Both the position numbers and the translations under genes were made by a program. A stretch of DNA of 64,000 bases from Bacteroides coprosuis DSM 18011. Lineage in GTDB: Bacteria > Bacteroidota > Bacteroidia > Bacteroidales > Bacteroidaceae. Location: assembly GCA_000212915.1 (NCBI GenBank), contig CM001167.1:1604780-1668779 (forward strand), in the 5' to 3' direction. The notes beneath the pieces are model-generated. The model was given only the letters and a program-made list of their open reading frames with translations, did not search any database and had not been told where the DNA came from. Shown one piece after another: positions 39,601 through 48,036 of this stretch (the first letter of the stretch is position 1; the number at the start of each line of letters is the position of its first letter).

Positions 39601-39745
39601 TGGACGTAATCTTTGGATGATCTATAATAAAGCTCCTTTTGATCCAGAAGTAACTGCTTCTACAGGAACTTATTTCCAAGGTGTTGACTACTTTATGCAA
39701 CCAGCAACACGTAATCTTGGATTCAGTGTAAGAGTAGAGTTTTAA
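36635..39745 (+). CDS. SusC/RagA-type TonB-dependent outer-membrane transporter
   Basis: A 1036-residue receptor. The signal peptide ends near VYADS (about residue 26). A carboxypeptidase-regulatory-like domain follows at about 42-120 (GIVKDNAGDPLIGVNVYN to YIGYTPQKI). The DEVVVTALGIKRSQKALSY segment contains the TonB box. A plug domain (NALYVIDGVPIF, ANGVIIITTKKG) and a barrel end in RVEF. The partner SusD-type lipoprotein starts 34 bp downstream. The ALGIKR type often goes with SusD-like_2 partners. No glycoside hydrolase, sensor or sigma factor is adjacent, so the substrate cannot be predicted. Confidence 0.92.
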   Translation: MKRKMYLRTLALMTLFGVGAVNVYADSSASIKVDGIESMQQQKKVIKGIVKDNAGDPLIGVNVYNRSSGVGTITNIDGEFNLEVKAGDEVELSYIGYTPQKIKITTSTTNINITLVEDTEVLDEVVVTALGIKRSQKALSYNVQEVKGEELLGVKDVNFVNSLSGKIAGVNINSSSAGMGGATRVVMRGTKSLTKDNNALYVIDGVPIFNANGGGLSQNNEYADQPRGEGISDLNPEDIESMSVLTGPSAAALYGSSAANGVIIITTKKGVAGKPKITITNQTMFSNPLTKPKLQSTYGAGLDVESGKKLYRSWGDKTTAGSFKPSDFFDTGVTAQTSASLSVGSEKNQTYLSLGSANSSGIIPKSSYDKYNITVRNTTKFLDDKMTLDFGLSYIKQKDKNLIAQGKYGNPLTTIYTYPRGENFGLLNDYEKFDQLKGYDVQRWEEYGWGDEGLEMQNPYWVLNRNPKTNKKDRYMMNVNLSYDVLDWLNLSGRMRLDNSNNKMQNKYYASTRRTFSPENGRYRMIKEEYKQYYADFLVNINKHWGEEWSLSSNIGTSFSDIRSEGIGADGELLIPNFFALTNINKDYGKTEFIEQGWHEQTQSIFANVELGWRSMLYLTVTGRNDWASALANTSKKSFFYPSVGLSAILSEMFTLPEAVSYLQVRGSFASVGSPIPRSLSIPTYKWDAQGNSWETNSYMPIDDLKPERTDSWELGLSSKFWGNRLTFDFTWYRSNTKNQTFQIPISPSSGYTSMFIQTGNVRNQGVEMALGTNNTWGNFSWNSNLTASFNSNKITKLIEDGEFKDPQGNAINFEQMSQDGIGSSEFILKKGGSMGDLYTKNQFDRDDFGNIKLTAEGSPQTKNEFVKEGSVLPKWNLGFRNDFRYKDITLGVMLSARLGGIVLSPTEAILDGFGVSKRSAEARDKGGIPNGTSHIDPEKYYKTIGQTGGVLGEYVYSASNVRLQELSLGYYLPNKWFNDIAKVHVAFIGRNLWMIYNKAPFDPEVTASTGTYFQGVDYFMQPATRNLGFSVRVEF

Positions 39746-39779
39746 GAAGGCATCATCAAATTTTTAAAGAAATTAAATT

Positions 39780-41351
39780 ATGAAAAATATAGTATATAAG
39801 ATAAAATCTATATCTGCTGTTGCTCTCTGTGCTCTCTTTGCTGGTGCTTGTACTAGCAATTTTGAAGACATTAATCAAGAGTACGGTAGACCAAATGAAG
39901 ATCAGATATCGCAAGGTAACTTTAAGTTAGGAGCCTTTTTCCCACAAATGATAAATTATGCATATCCTGCTCAAGAAAATGCTTATCAAATGGGACAAAA
40001 CTTAGTGAGTGACCCTTACGCCCGCTATTTGTCAATAGCAAATACATGGGATACAAACTTTTCGATCTTTAATTCTCCTGATAATTGGTTGAATGTTCCT
40101 TTTGAAGATGCGTATTCTAAAGTCTATGGAGGATTAATCCAAGTAAGAAATTTGACGAAAGATGATCCTACAAAAGACTTTTTATGGGCTTGGGCTCAGA
40201 TAATTCGAATTACAGCAACACAGCGAATGACGGATATGTATGGTCCAGTACCCTATACTAAAGCATTGGACGGTGGGGTTGCAAACGAATATGACTCTCA
40301 AGAAACAGTTTACAAGAGTATGTTTACTGATTTAGACAATGCCATAGATGTATTGGGCAAGTTTGTAAAGGAAAATCCTGGTTATAGAGATATGGCTCGT
40401 TTTGATAGAGTTTATGCAAGTGATTTTTCAAAATGGCTCAAATATGCAAACTCTCTAAAATTAAGAATGGCAATGAGAGTTGTTAATGCTGATCCTGAGT
40501 TAGCTAAAACTAAAGCAGAAGAAGCCTTAGCATCAGAGTATGGTTTGATAGAAAGTAATACCGAAAATGCATTAAATCCGTTCCCTGTTAATCCTATATG
40601 GATTATGACTGTTGCCTGGGGTGACTCTCGTGTAAGTGCTGAGATTATCTCATACATGAAAGGTTATAATGACCCTCGTCTAGATAAACTATTTACAAAA
40701 TCTTCTTTTAAAGATAAAACTAGTGACTTTGTTGGTTTAAGAGTTGGAATCAAAATTCCTTCCAAAGAATGGGCTAGTAGCTATTCATCAACAACTTATA
40801 AAGAGAAAGATCCAGTGAATTGGCTAACTGCTTCTGAAGTTGCTTTCATAAAAGCTGAAGCAGCTTTGAGAGGTTGGAAGGTTAACGGCACTCCTCAAAA
40901 TCTTTATGAAGAAGGTGTTAGATTGTCTTTTGCACAATGGAATGTAGATGGTTCTGATGCTTATCTTAATGATGCAGAAAGTTTACCAGCAGATTATGTT
41001 GATCCTAATAGTAAGGATAATGCTGCTGAAAACAAGAGCGAAATAACTGTGAAATGGGATGAAAGTGCTGATTTTGAGACTAAACTAGAAAGAATAATTA
41101 CTCAAAAATGGCTAGCTCTATATCCTTTGGGTATGGAAGGTTGGAGTGAACACAGAAGAACTGGTTATCCTTACTTCTTCCCGAATGTTGTAAATGAAGG
41201 AAAAGATGAAGATTCTAAGATCCTTTATGCTGAAAGAATACCTTATCCTCCAAGAGAAGCTCAAAATAACTCAGCTAATTATAATAAGGCATTGCAGTTA
41301 TTAGGTGGACCAGATAGATACGGTACTAAACTATGGTGGGCAAAAAAATAA
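39780..41351 (+). CDS. SusD/RagB-type lipoprotein (SusD-like_2 class)
   Basis: A 523-residue lipoprotein with lipobox FAGAC (about residue 24) followed by TSNFEDINQEYGRPNEDQ. The helical segments WAWAQIIRITATQRMTDMYGPVPYTKAL and the C-terminal WSEHRRTGYPYFFPNV, then PYPPREAQNNSANYNKAL, are characteristic of the SusD-like_2 branch. It acts as the substrate-binding lid of the preceding transporter, with which it forms a two-gene operon ending at a strong hairpin. Substrate unknown. Confidence 0.92.
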   Translation: MKNIVYKIKSISAVALCALFAGACTSNFEDINQEYGRPNEDQISQGNFKLGAFFPQMINYAYPAQENAYQMGQNLVSDPYARYLSIANTWDTNFSIFNSPDNWLNVPFEDAYSKVYGGLIQVRNLTKDDPTKDFLWAWAQIIRITATQRMTDMYGPVPYTKALDGGVANEYDSQETVYKSMFTDLDNAIDVLGKFVKENPGYRDMARFDRVYASDFSKWLKYANSLKLRMAMRVVNADPELAKTKAEEALASEYGLIESNTENALNPFPVNPIWIMTVAWGDSRVSAEIISYMKGYNDPRLDKLFTKSSFKDKTSDFVGLRVGIKIPSKEWASSYSSTTYKEKDPVNWLTASEVAFIKAEAALRGWKVNGTPQNLYEEGVRLSFAQWNVDGSDAYLNDAESLPADYVDPNSKDNAAENKSEITVKWDESADFETKLERIITQKWLALYPLGMEGWSEHRRTGYPYFFPNVVNEGKDEDSKILYAERIPYPPREAQNNSANYNKALQLLGGPDRYGTKLWWAKK

Positions 41352-41375
41352 ATTAACTGTTTATTATACTAAGAA

Positions 41376-41409
41376 AGAGGATGTGTAAAAAGGCACATCC
41401 TCTTTTTTT
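41376..41409 (+). terminator. Terminator of the SusC/SusD pair
   Basis: GAGGATGTG and CACATCCTC form a 9-bp stem with an A-rich loop, followed by seven T. Confidence 0.93.
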
Positions 41410-41698
41410 ATGCTTAATAATGTGTGGTTTCAGCTTCCCCACATCCTTATCATTGTAGAATATTTACACTATACATCGCGAGATATGTGTGGATATACTC
41501 TACACACATAAAATGGTATGGTTATCTATTATTGCGTGTAATGCAGGTATAATCAGTGTATTAGTGCTGTTTAGATTCTTTGGCATGCATTTTGATTTAT
41601 ATATAGTGGATAATGAAAGCAAGTATCCGTAATAACATTAGGCCCATTCTCGATGGGGTATCGATAGGGGGTAATGATAGATTAGTTTAGTTAGTTAT
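41410..41698. other. Intergenic spacer without recognised features
   Basis: AT-rich sequence between convergent units. It contains short motifs such as TCGATGGGGTATCGATAGGGGG near 41650, but no ORF, repeat copy or terminator that I can support. Confidence 0.35.
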
Positions 41699-41728
41699 AA
41701 AAAGGGAGTCCGTGAGGATTCCCTTTTT
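41699..41728 (-). terminator. Terminator downstream of ispE
   Basis: AAAAAGGGAGTCC and GGATTCCCTTTTT pair over 13 bp (one G-T) around a GTGA loop. Read on the minus strand it follows ispE by about 57 nt and ends in a T-run. It can also work in the plus direction. Confidence 0.8.
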
Positions 41729-41784
41729 GGGTTTATTAAAGTTTGAGGAGAGTGAACTTTATTTTGTTACTGCAACTCTTTTAT

Positions 41785-42600
41785 TTAAAGATTCAATAAG
41801 TATTTGCCTTCATTAGAATTTGGTATCAGAGTACAATTATCTTTAAAAATGCCATAAATAGAAGAACCAGCTCCCGACATTGATGCATAAATTGCTCCTG
41901 CTTGATAGAGTTCTTCTTTGATTTTTCCAAGTTCCGGGATTTCTTTAAAGATACTTTCTTCAAAATCGTTAGCCATCCATTTATGCCATTGTGCGATGGG
42001 TTTTTGAATAATTTCTTTTAGATTGAGTTCAGGTTGATGAGGCTTGATGTTTGAAAAAGCCATAGCTGTAGAGATAAATACATCTGGCTTAATAAGAAAT
42101 ATTTGGTAGCCCGATAGATTAAGTTCAATAGAGCTGAATATATTCCCTATACCTTCGGCAAATGTGGGTTTGTTTTGGATAAAAAAAGCACAATCTGCCC
42201 CTAGCTTTGCAGCATGTTCTTCCAACTCTGTTGTTGTGAGGTTCAGTTCGAAGGTGTCATTGAGCAGTTTGAGCATAAAAGCTGCATCTGAAGAACCACC
42301 ACCCAAGCCTGCACCAGATGGAATGTTTTTATGTAGGTAGATGTGGATCGGAGGTAAATTATATTTTTCTTTTAACAGAAGATATGCTTTTACTACTAAA
42401 TTATTTGCTAGATTACCCTCTATTGGAATACCACTTATGGATAATTCAAACGGTTTTTCTGTATGATCTAAAACTTCAATTTCTAATATGTCTTCAAGTG
42501 GAATAGGGTAGAAAATAGTTTCCAGATTATGGTATCCATCAGCACGTTTACCCACTATATTCAGACCTAGATTTATTTTTGCATTAGGAAATGATATCAT
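41785..42600 (-). CDS. ispE: 4-diphosphocytidyl-2-C-methyl-D-erythritol kinase
   Basis: A 271-residue GHMP kinase. The N-terminal [27 protein letters not shown] carries the conserved Lys and the substrate-binding GYH. The ATP loop is [14 protein letters not shown] (about 92-105), and the third motif is [10 protein letters not shown] near the C-terminus. It phosphorylates CDP-methylerythritol in the MEP isoprenoid pathway. It is divergent from dnaB across 218 bp. Length and motifs are normal. Confidence 0.95.
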   Translation of the reverse strand: MISFPNAKINLGLNIVGKRADGYHNLETIFYPIPLEDILEIEVLDHTEKPFELSISGIPIEGNLANNLVVKAYLLLKEKYNLPPIHIYLHKNIPSGAGLGGGSSDAAFMLKLLNDTFELNLTTTELEEHAAKLGADCAFFIQNKPTFAEGIGNIFSSIELNLSGYQIFLIKPDVFISTAMAFSNIKPHQPELNLKEIIQKPIAQWHKWMANDFEESIFKEIPELGKIKEELYQAGAIYASMSGAGSSIYGIFKDNCTLIPNSNEGKYLLNL

Positions 42601-42717
42601 TTTAATATTTTTGCAGGGTTATAGATTACAAAGGTAATATAGAATTTCCAGAGAGGAAGCTCAGAGCTCAAAAAATATAAGGCTTTCAAAATGTTTGTGA
42701 AAACCTTTAATGTTCAG

Positions 42718-42748
42718 TTGATAATTGGTAAATTCGGCTGTATCTTTG
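42718..42748 (+). promoter_or_regulatory. dnaB promoter
   Basis: TTG (42718-42720), exactly 20 bp, then TATCTTTG (42741-42748). This matches the Bacteroidetes primary-sigma consensus. The leader downstream contains a CCCTT/AAGGG hairpin before the ATG at 42819. Confidence 0.75.
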
Positions 42749-42818
42749 CAATCCCTTTTTTAGAACTCTAAGAAGGGGTTCACTTTCTAGTAATATAATT
42801 AATATAGGAGAACTTTAT

Positions 42819-44351
42819 ATGTCCGATACAAGAATGTATAAGCGTAAACAAGAAAAGGATGCTCAACCTTTAGCTGATTTTGGGAAGATTCAACCACAAG
42901 CTCCCGAGTTAGAAGAGGTAGTACTGGGTGCTCTGATGATTGAAAAAGATGCTTATTCACTTGTTAGTGAAATTCTACGTCCTGAATCTTTTTATGAATA
43001 CCGTCATCAGTTAATTTATGCTGCAATTACAGACTTGGCCATGAACCAAAAGCCTGTAGATATTTTAACAGTCAAAGATCAATTAGCTAAAAGAGGAGAC
43101 TTAGAGGATGCGGGTGGACCATTTTATATTACCCAATTAAGTAGTAAAGTGGCTTCTTCGGCACATATTGAATACCATGCTCGGATTATTGCTCAAAAAT
43201 ATTTAGCTCGTCAACTGATTACTTTTACTAGTAATATACAAACAAAAGCTTTTGATGAGACTATTGATGTGGACGACTTAATGCAAGAGGCGGAAGGTAA
43301 GCTATTTGAAATTTCTCAAAGGAACTTAAAGAAAGATTATACTCAGATTAATCCTGTCATTGCTGAAGCCTATGAGATTTTACAAAAAGCTGCTGCTCGT
43401 ACAGACGGTTTAAGCGGTTTGGAGAGTGGTTTTAATAAATTAGATAAGATTACATCTGGATGGCAGAACTCCGATTTAGTTATCATTGCTGCTCGTCCTG
43501 CAATGGGTAAAACAGCGTTTGTCCTTTCTATGGCTAAGAATATTGCTGTTGATTTTCAAGAACCTATAGCTCTATTCTCTCTGGAAATGAGCAACGTACA
43601 GCTTATTAATCGTCTTATTGTAAATGTGTGTGAAATTCCTGGAGAAAAGATCAAGAGTGGTCAGTTGGCTTCGTATGAATGGTCACAGCTTGATTATAAA
43701 ATAAAAGATCTTTTTGATGCTCCTCTCTATGTAGATGATACTCCTTCACTTTCAGTTTTTGAATTAAGAACCAAGGCAAGACGCTTGGTTAGAGAACACG
43801 GAGTAAAAATGATTATCATTGACTACTTGCAGTTGATGAATGCGAATGGAATGCAGTTTGGAAGCCGTCAAGAAGAGGTGAGTACTATTTCTCGATCTCT
43901 AAAGGGTTTAGCTAAGGAGTTGAATATACCTATAATAGCTCTTTCACAGTTAAATCGTGGAGTAGAAAGCCGTGAAGGTATTGATGGAAAACGTCCACAG
44001 TTGAGTGATCTTCGTGAATCTGGTGCAATTGAGCAGGATGCCGATATGGTTTGCTTCATTCACCGTCCTGAATATTATAAAATCTTTCAAGATGAAAAAG
44101 GCCATGATTTACGAGGTATGGCAGAGATTATTATAGCCAAACACCGTAATGGTGCAACAGGTGACGTGCTTCTTCGATTTAAAGGAGAGTATGCGAAGTT
44201 CCAAAACCCCGATGATGACATGATTATCCCTTCTCCTGAAGCACCTGCTATGTTGGGATCGAAAATGAATCAAGTTCCCGAATCTCAAGCTCCACATCCG
44301 GCAGAAAGTGCCACTACTTTCTCTACAGATAATGGACCACTACCTTTTTAA
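42819..44351 (+). CDS. dnaB: Replicative DNA helicase DnaB
   Basis: A 510-residue hexameric helicase. The N-terminal DnaG-interacting domain (APELEEVVLGALMIEKDAY) spans about 27-130, followed by a linker and the RecA-like ATPase. Walker A is AARPAMGKTAF, Walker B is MIIIDYLQLM, and SGAIEQDADMVCFIHRPEYY is the family motif near the C-terminus. It unwinds DNA ahead of the replication fork. The last 40 residues are a Pro/Ser-rich tail. It is a single-gene transcript with a matched promoter and terminator. No intein is present. Confidence 0.96.
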   Translation: MSDTRMYKRKQEKDAQPLADFGKIQPQAPELEEVVLGALMIEKDAYSLVSEILRPESFYEYRHQLIYAAITDLAMNQKPVDILTVKDQLAKRGDLEDAGGPFYITQLSSKVASSAHIEYHARIIAQKYLARQLITFTSNIQTKAFDETIDVDDLMQEAEGKLFEISQRNLKKDYTQINPVIAEAYEILQKAAARTDGLSGLESGFNKLDKITSGWQNSDLVIIAARPAMGKTAFVLSMAKNIAVDFQEPIALFSLEMSNVQLINRLIVNVCEIPGEKIKSGQLASYEWSQLDYKIKDLFDAPLYVDDTPSLSVFELRTKARRLVREHGVKMIIIDYLQLMNANGMQFGSRQEEVSTISRSLKGLAKELNIPIIALSQLNRGVESREGIDGKRPQLSDLRESGAIEQDADMVCFIHRPEYYKIFQDEKGHDLRGMAEIIIAKHRNGATGDVLLRFKGEYAKFQNPDDDMIIPSPEAPAMLGSKMNQVPESQAPHPAESATTFSTDNGPLPF

Positions 44352-44371
44352 ATAATTAAAATTTAAATATT

Positions 44372-44412
44372 AAAAAGAGATTACTTCTAATTAGAAAGTA
44401 ATCTCTTTTTTT
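44372..44412 (+). terminator. Terminator of dnaB
   Basis: AAAAAGAGATTACTT and AAGTAATCTCTTTTT form a long stem followed by T. It lies 20 nt past dnaB. Confidence 0.92.
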
Positions 44413-44770
44413 ATGACAGTTATGGAGAGTCGGTTGTTAGTCCTATTTGTTTACTTATATTATCTTTTAATGCAATAATTTTATATAAGTGGTATGTATC
44501 TATTCTTATTTATGCTAATGGAAAGTATGTTTATTTAACATTTTATTTGTTTAAAATTAGTGTTTATTTAATTTCTTTTGTATATTGCGAGTAGATATTC
44601 AAAAAGTATGCAATACTAACTAGATATTTAATATATTTTCACGTTGCCTTAGCGTAGGATAAACGTTTTAATAGCAGCTAACAGCAACTTCGTCGTAGCT
44701 TTAATAGTTACGTCTGTATAGTTTTATTTCATTAGATTATCTTAATTAAGTTGTTTGTAATGTTTTGTGG

Positions 44771-44896
44771 AAAAGTTACCAGATCGAAATGCGTTGTTAG
44801 TTGCTCACCATCTATTTTCTTGTGATAAGACAGTCTTTGGTGATATTTGGTAGCTTTTAAGTCCCCTTCTTATTATCCGTGAGAAGGGGACTTTTT
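44771..44896 (+). ncRNA. Candidate structured small RNA ending at an orphan terminator
   Basis: AAGTCCCCTTCT (44859-44870) and AGAAGGGGACTT (44882-44893) form a strong terminator with a T-run, but no gene precedes it for 450 bp after dnaB's own terminator. Directly upstream, AAAAGTTACCA (44771-44781) pairs with TGGTAGCTTTT (44848-44858), enclosing CACCA/TGGTG and TCTT/AAGA stems. More hairpins (GTTGC/GCAAC, CGTAGC/GTTACG) lie at 44640-44730, so the RNA may start earlier. The remaining spacer (44413-45080) holds no ORF. No known RNA family is recognised. Confidence 0.45.
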
Positions 44897-45080
44897 CATT
44901 TTATTAAGATCGTATGGAGTTACTCAAATCTTTAATTCTATTCTATGTAATCAAGCATGCCTTCTACTTTATCTATGAGATAAAAGAGAGAAATGAGCAG
45001 TGTTGTATTTCTATTTTCTTCTACTAAATGGCATGTGTAATCAAATCTTTTGTTTGGGCTATTATCAGAGTATTGAAGTT

Positions 45081-45302
45081 TTATTCTACAGAATCTTTAT
45101 TTTCTGGCTTAATTCCTCTTTTTCTCCATATAGCATTTAGTGTGAATAAAAAGGCTATAAAAAGAACGACACAAGGAACACTTGATTCTCTATAAGAATG
45201 AAATTCTAAAGCTCCTGTTATTTCTAAAATAAGATACCCCACAACAAAGAAAAGACACATAGCCAGTAATGTTGCAATTATTTTGGGAAATATTGATTTC
45301 AT
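45081..45302 (-). CDS. Small membrane protein
   Basis: 73 residues with two hydrophobic helices (about 7-29 and 43-61) and a charged C-terminus (KRGIKPENKDSVE). Family not recognised. It stands alone in a long non-coding stretch. A perfect inverted repeat lies upstream at 45374-45415. The ordered hydrophobicity and the charged tail favour a real gene, but the call is modest. Confidence 0.45.
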   Translation of the reverse strand: MKSIFPKIIATLLAMCLFFVVGYLILEITGALEFHSYRESSVPCVVLFIAFLFTLNAIWRKRGIKPENKDSVE

Positions 45303-45373
45303 AGGGCTGATTAAAATTTATATTTGCTTACTTCTAATATACAGCTTATTTATGAAAAGAATAATTATGTATG

Positions 45374-45415
45374 ACTAATAAAAGCCAATAGATAGTTATA
45401 TTGGCTTTTATTAGT
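45374..45415. terminator. 17-bp perfect hairpin, terminator-like
   Basis: ACTAATAAAAGCCAATA (45374-45390) and TATTGGCTTTTATTAGT (45399-45415) are perfect complements around an 8-nt loop. It lies just upstream of the small minus-strand gene with no plus-strand gene before it, so what it terminates is unclear. Confidence 0.55.
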
Positions 45416-45477
45416 TCTTTATATCTAAATAATTACAAAGAGTTTACAAAAATACAATTAAATCGGGGTAATAAAAG

Positions 45478-45651
45478 AATAGAGGTAGTACTGAAAAAAT
45501 ATAATTAAGACATTTATACTAAGTGAGAAATGAAAAGTTTACAACTTATAACTACTTCATTTGGTATTGATCAATTAATCTTTATTGTAAGCAAACAAAT
45601 TTTTCAGTTATGTAGATCAATATTTGGAACACGATCAATACTACCTCTATT
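45478..45651. repeat. MITE-like element with 17-bp terminal inverted repeats
   Basis: AATAGAGGTAGTACTGA (45478-45494) is mirrored by TCAATACTACCTCTATT (45635-45651), with one mismatch, 140 bp apart. ACTGAAAAA near the left end is also mirrored internally near 45600. There is no coding capacity inside. I did not find a second copy in the window or a convincing target duplication. The rest of 45416-45982 is featureless AT-rich DNA. Confidence 0.45.
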
Positions 45652-45982
45652 TAGTATATAAACATCTCAATATTTAAAATAGTTCACTCCTAAAGTGTTA
45701 ATAATTAGATTCATTTTAAGGATTATAAGAGGGCTTATTAAATGTGAGATAAATTCAGTTTTTATTGTAGTAAACTTAGGTGTTCTAAAGTGAGGGTTTT
45801 GTTTTTTATTAGATTCTGATAGAACACTTTTCAGGGTTTTAGTGTTGAGTAATTATAATAGAATCTATTGTTTAACTTGTATAAGGAAATGCATATACAC
45901 TTTTATCTGAATATGTTATGGATAATATTTATCAGTAGAAGTGGGTTTATAGGTGATTTCTTTTACTAATAATAAAATTAAT

Positions 45983-46228
45983 ATGTCATTTATTTGGTTC
46001 ATTCTGATAGGAGCATTAGCTGGTTATCTAGCTGGAACTTTCATGAAAGGTGGAGGTTTAGGTTTTATTTGGAATTTAATATTAGGTGTTCTTGGTGGAG
46101 TAGTAGGAGGCTGGGTGTTTGGTCTGTTAGGACTTTCTACTAATGGTGGACTAATTGGTAGTTTGATAACATCAGTAGTTGGAGCTGTTCTGCTACTTTA
46201 TATTGCCAAGCTGATAGCTAGAAAATAA
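45983..46228 (+). CDS. GlsB/YeaQ/YmgE-family membrane protein
   Basis: 81 residues from MSFIWFILIGALAGYLAGTFMKGGG; the frame extends upstream to 45953, but this Met fits the family start. Three glycine-rich helices, with the GYLAGTFMKGGGLGFIWNLILGVLGGVVGGWVFG pattern split over helices 1 and 2, are typical of transglycosylase-associated (YeaQ/GlsB) stress proteins. Inner-membrane; function poorly known. A related gene follows 14 bp downstream, preceded by an AAGGAGA ribosome-binding-type sequence. Confidence 0.85.
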   Translation: MSFIWFILIGALAGYLAGTFMKGGGLGFIWNLILGVLGGVVGGWVFGLLGLSTNGGLIGSLITSVVGAVLLLYIAKLIARK

Positions 46229-46242
46229 AAAAGGAGATAGAA

Positions 46243-46500
46243 ATGATCTTGTTGTGGTATATCTGTATAGGAATTAGTGTTGGTCTGCTTATGGGGTGGA
46301 TTTTCTACGAAAAGGGTTATGTAATGATGGCTGGAATAATCACAGCTATTCTAGGCTCTTTAATAGGAAGTGGGCTCTTTCAGCTATTTTCCGATTCGTT
46401 GGTGGGAGGTCTGATTTTTGCCACTCTCGGTGCAGTTCTCGCTGTTTTTATAGGAATTGCATTACTGATTCACTATGTGCGAAAGAATAAGCCCAACTAA
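46243..46500 (+). CDS. Second YeaQ-like small membrane protein
   Basis: 85 residues with three hydrophobic helices and the same glycine spacing as its upstream neighbour (GISVGLLMGWIFYEKG, ILGSLIGSGLFQLF, GGLIFATLGAVLAVFIG), ending in basic KNKPN. It is probably a diverged paralogue in a two-gene operon that ends at the hairpin at 46542-46577. The start is supported by AAAAAGGAGATAG upstream, an unusually good Shine-Dalgarno for this genome. Confidence 0.75.
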   Translation: MILLWYICIGISVGLLMGWIFYEKGYVMMAGIITAILGSLIGSGLFQLFSDSLVGGLIFATLGAVLAVFIGIALLIHYVRKNKPN

Positions 46501-46541
46501 AGATTAATTTTCAAAGAGTAAGGCTATTTACATAGCTTGTT

Positions 46542-46577
46542 TAAAAGAGTTGCTTGACCAATGAAGCAGCTCTTTTT
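46542..46577 (+). terminator. Terminator of the YeaQ-like pair
   Basis: AAAAGAGTTGCTT pairs with AAGCAGCTCTTTT (one G-T pair), followed by T-rich sequence. Confidence 0.8.
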
Positions 46578-46688
46578 TATTAAAAAGGTTGAAATACTTA
46601 ATTTATTAATCAGGAATAATTATATTGTAATTCTACTTACTTTTTAATTGATAAGCCCTTTTGGAGAGGGGAGTGTTAAAAGATACTT

Positions 46689-47183
46689 ATGGATAATTTT
46701 GTGGCGATAGATTTTGAAACAGCAAATGCCAACCGTTCTAGTATTTGCAGTGTCGGTATTGTTATTGTGAAGAATGGTGAGGTAGTCGATCGTTTTTATC
46801 AGCTGATACGTCCTATTCCTAATTTTTATACGTATTGGAATACTCGTGTTCATGGTTTAACCGATTATGATACGGCTATGGCACCCCGTTTCCCTGAAGT
46901 ATGGTCTTCTATAGCACCTAAGCTACAGGGATTGCCACTTGTTGCGCATAATAGTGCCTTTGATGAGAGTTGTCTCAAAAAAGCCTTTGAAGCTTATCAG
47001 TTGATTTATCCCAATTACATTTTCTACTGCACACTTAAAGCCTCTCGAAAATCTCTTCCTCGGTTAATTAATCATCAATTAGGTACGGTGGCTTCTTGCT
47101 GTGGATATAGTTTACAAAACCATCACAATGCCTTGGCCGACGCAGAAGCTTGTGCAGCTATTGCAATTAAAATCTTAAAATAA
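46689..47183 (+). CDS. DnaQ-like 3'-5' exonuclease (DEDDh)
   Basis: A 164-residue stand-alone exonuclease domain. Exo I is VAIDFETANANRSSIC (Asp and Glu), Exo II is AHNSAFDESCL (Asp), and Exo III is HNALADAEACAA (His and Asp), the DEDDh set. Such proteins resemble the exonuclease of PolC or polymerase III epsilon and trim DNA or RNA 3' ends. There is no polymerase or BRCT domain. It is convergent with the next gene, whose stop lies 4 bp away, and no terminator separates the two. Confidence 0.88.
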   Translation: MDNFVAIDFETANANRSSICSVGIVIVKNGEVVDRFYQLIRPIPNFYTYWNTRVHGLTDYDTAMAPRFPEVWSSIAPKLQGLPLVAHNSAFDESCLKKAFEAYQLIYPNYIFYCTLKASRKSLPRLINHQLGTVASCCGYSLQNHHNALADAEACAAIAIKILK

Positions 47184-47186
47184 TAC

Positions 47187-47576
47187 TCAAGAGTTGAATA
47201 ACTCTTTCCAGCTTTTATTAGAAAATTCTTTATGTTCTTGATTGAAAAGAACGAGTAATACTAGAATATTAGCCATAAATATATCTGCACTACTGATAGC
47301 TACTATTTCTATGTCTGACACGTTGCTCATAATACGAGGTGCTACAAAGAATGTAAATAGAGACGAAAGACCGAATATAACTATCCCTATTTTTAAATCA
47401 TTGCATTTATACAATAATTTCTCTTTCTTGAATAGTAAGAGATAAATTGAAACGATAAGACCTATTCCTATAAATATTTGAGAGGTAGGAAATAATAGGT
47501 TTGTAAAAAAGCCACAAATGAGAGTTGTGCTCAATATGATTGCTCCCCCAATCTTGCATACATTTTGTGAATTCAT
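47187..47576 (-). CDS. Four-helix membrane protein of unknown function
   Basis: 129 residues with four hydrophobic stretches (about 8-25, 31-48, 61-80 and 92-110) and a charged C-terminus ending KSWKELFNS. Family not recognised. It is convergent with the exonuclease gene. Its promoter should lie in the 460-bp gap on the right. Confidence 0.55.
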   Translation of the reverse strand: MNSQNVCKIGGAIILSTTLICGFFTNLLFPTSQIFIGIGLIVSIYLLLFKKEKLLYKCNDLKIGIVIFGLSSLFTFFVAPRIMSNVSDIEIVAISSADIFMANILVLLVLFNQEHKEFSNKSWKELFNS

Positions 47577-48036
47577 AGTTTGATTAGTTTGTGTTATATA
47601 ATACGAGCAAAGTATGAAATTATTTGGCAGTAAACAATAGTTTCCTTAAATAAAATAATTGTGCTTTTATGACTGTTTTTTAAGTAGTCTGTATTCTTGC
47701 AAACAGACTACTTATGTTAAATTTATTTAAACACATAAAGTCGTGTTTTACCTTAAAATGATTATTGAGGTTATTTTCTATCTATAAGATGTGTTATGTC
47801 TTTCTTTTTTAGCTTTTTGATTAATGAGTGTTTAGAATCGTTAAATGGGTTGTGATGCTTTATTAATCACTATTATAAGTATGTACTAGCTCCTTATATT
47901 AGGTTTAAAATAGTTAGTTAAATCCTAATATAAAGATTTATGTAAAAAAGTGTAATTGATTGATAAATTGTATTATTTTTGTATATATATGATATAAAGG
48001 AAAGCCTTCGGGATTCCTGCACAAAATTTTAAAGGT
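47577..48036. other. Intergenic region with an 11-bp inverted repeat
   Basis: No ORF is supported. AAGTAGTCTGT (47682-47692) and ACAGACTACTT (47703-47713) form a perfect stem, but no T-run follows on either strand, so it is not a normal terminator. Promoters for both flanking genes are expected here. Confidence 0.45.

Noticed and set aside
45953-45982. Upstream start of the first YeaQ-like protein
   Set aside because: The extra ten residues are polar and precede the conserved first helix. Family proteins begin at the Met at 45983.
47682-47713. Terminator in the exonuclease-LysE gap
   Set aside because: A good stem, but no T-run on either strand after it. Kept only as an inverted repeat.
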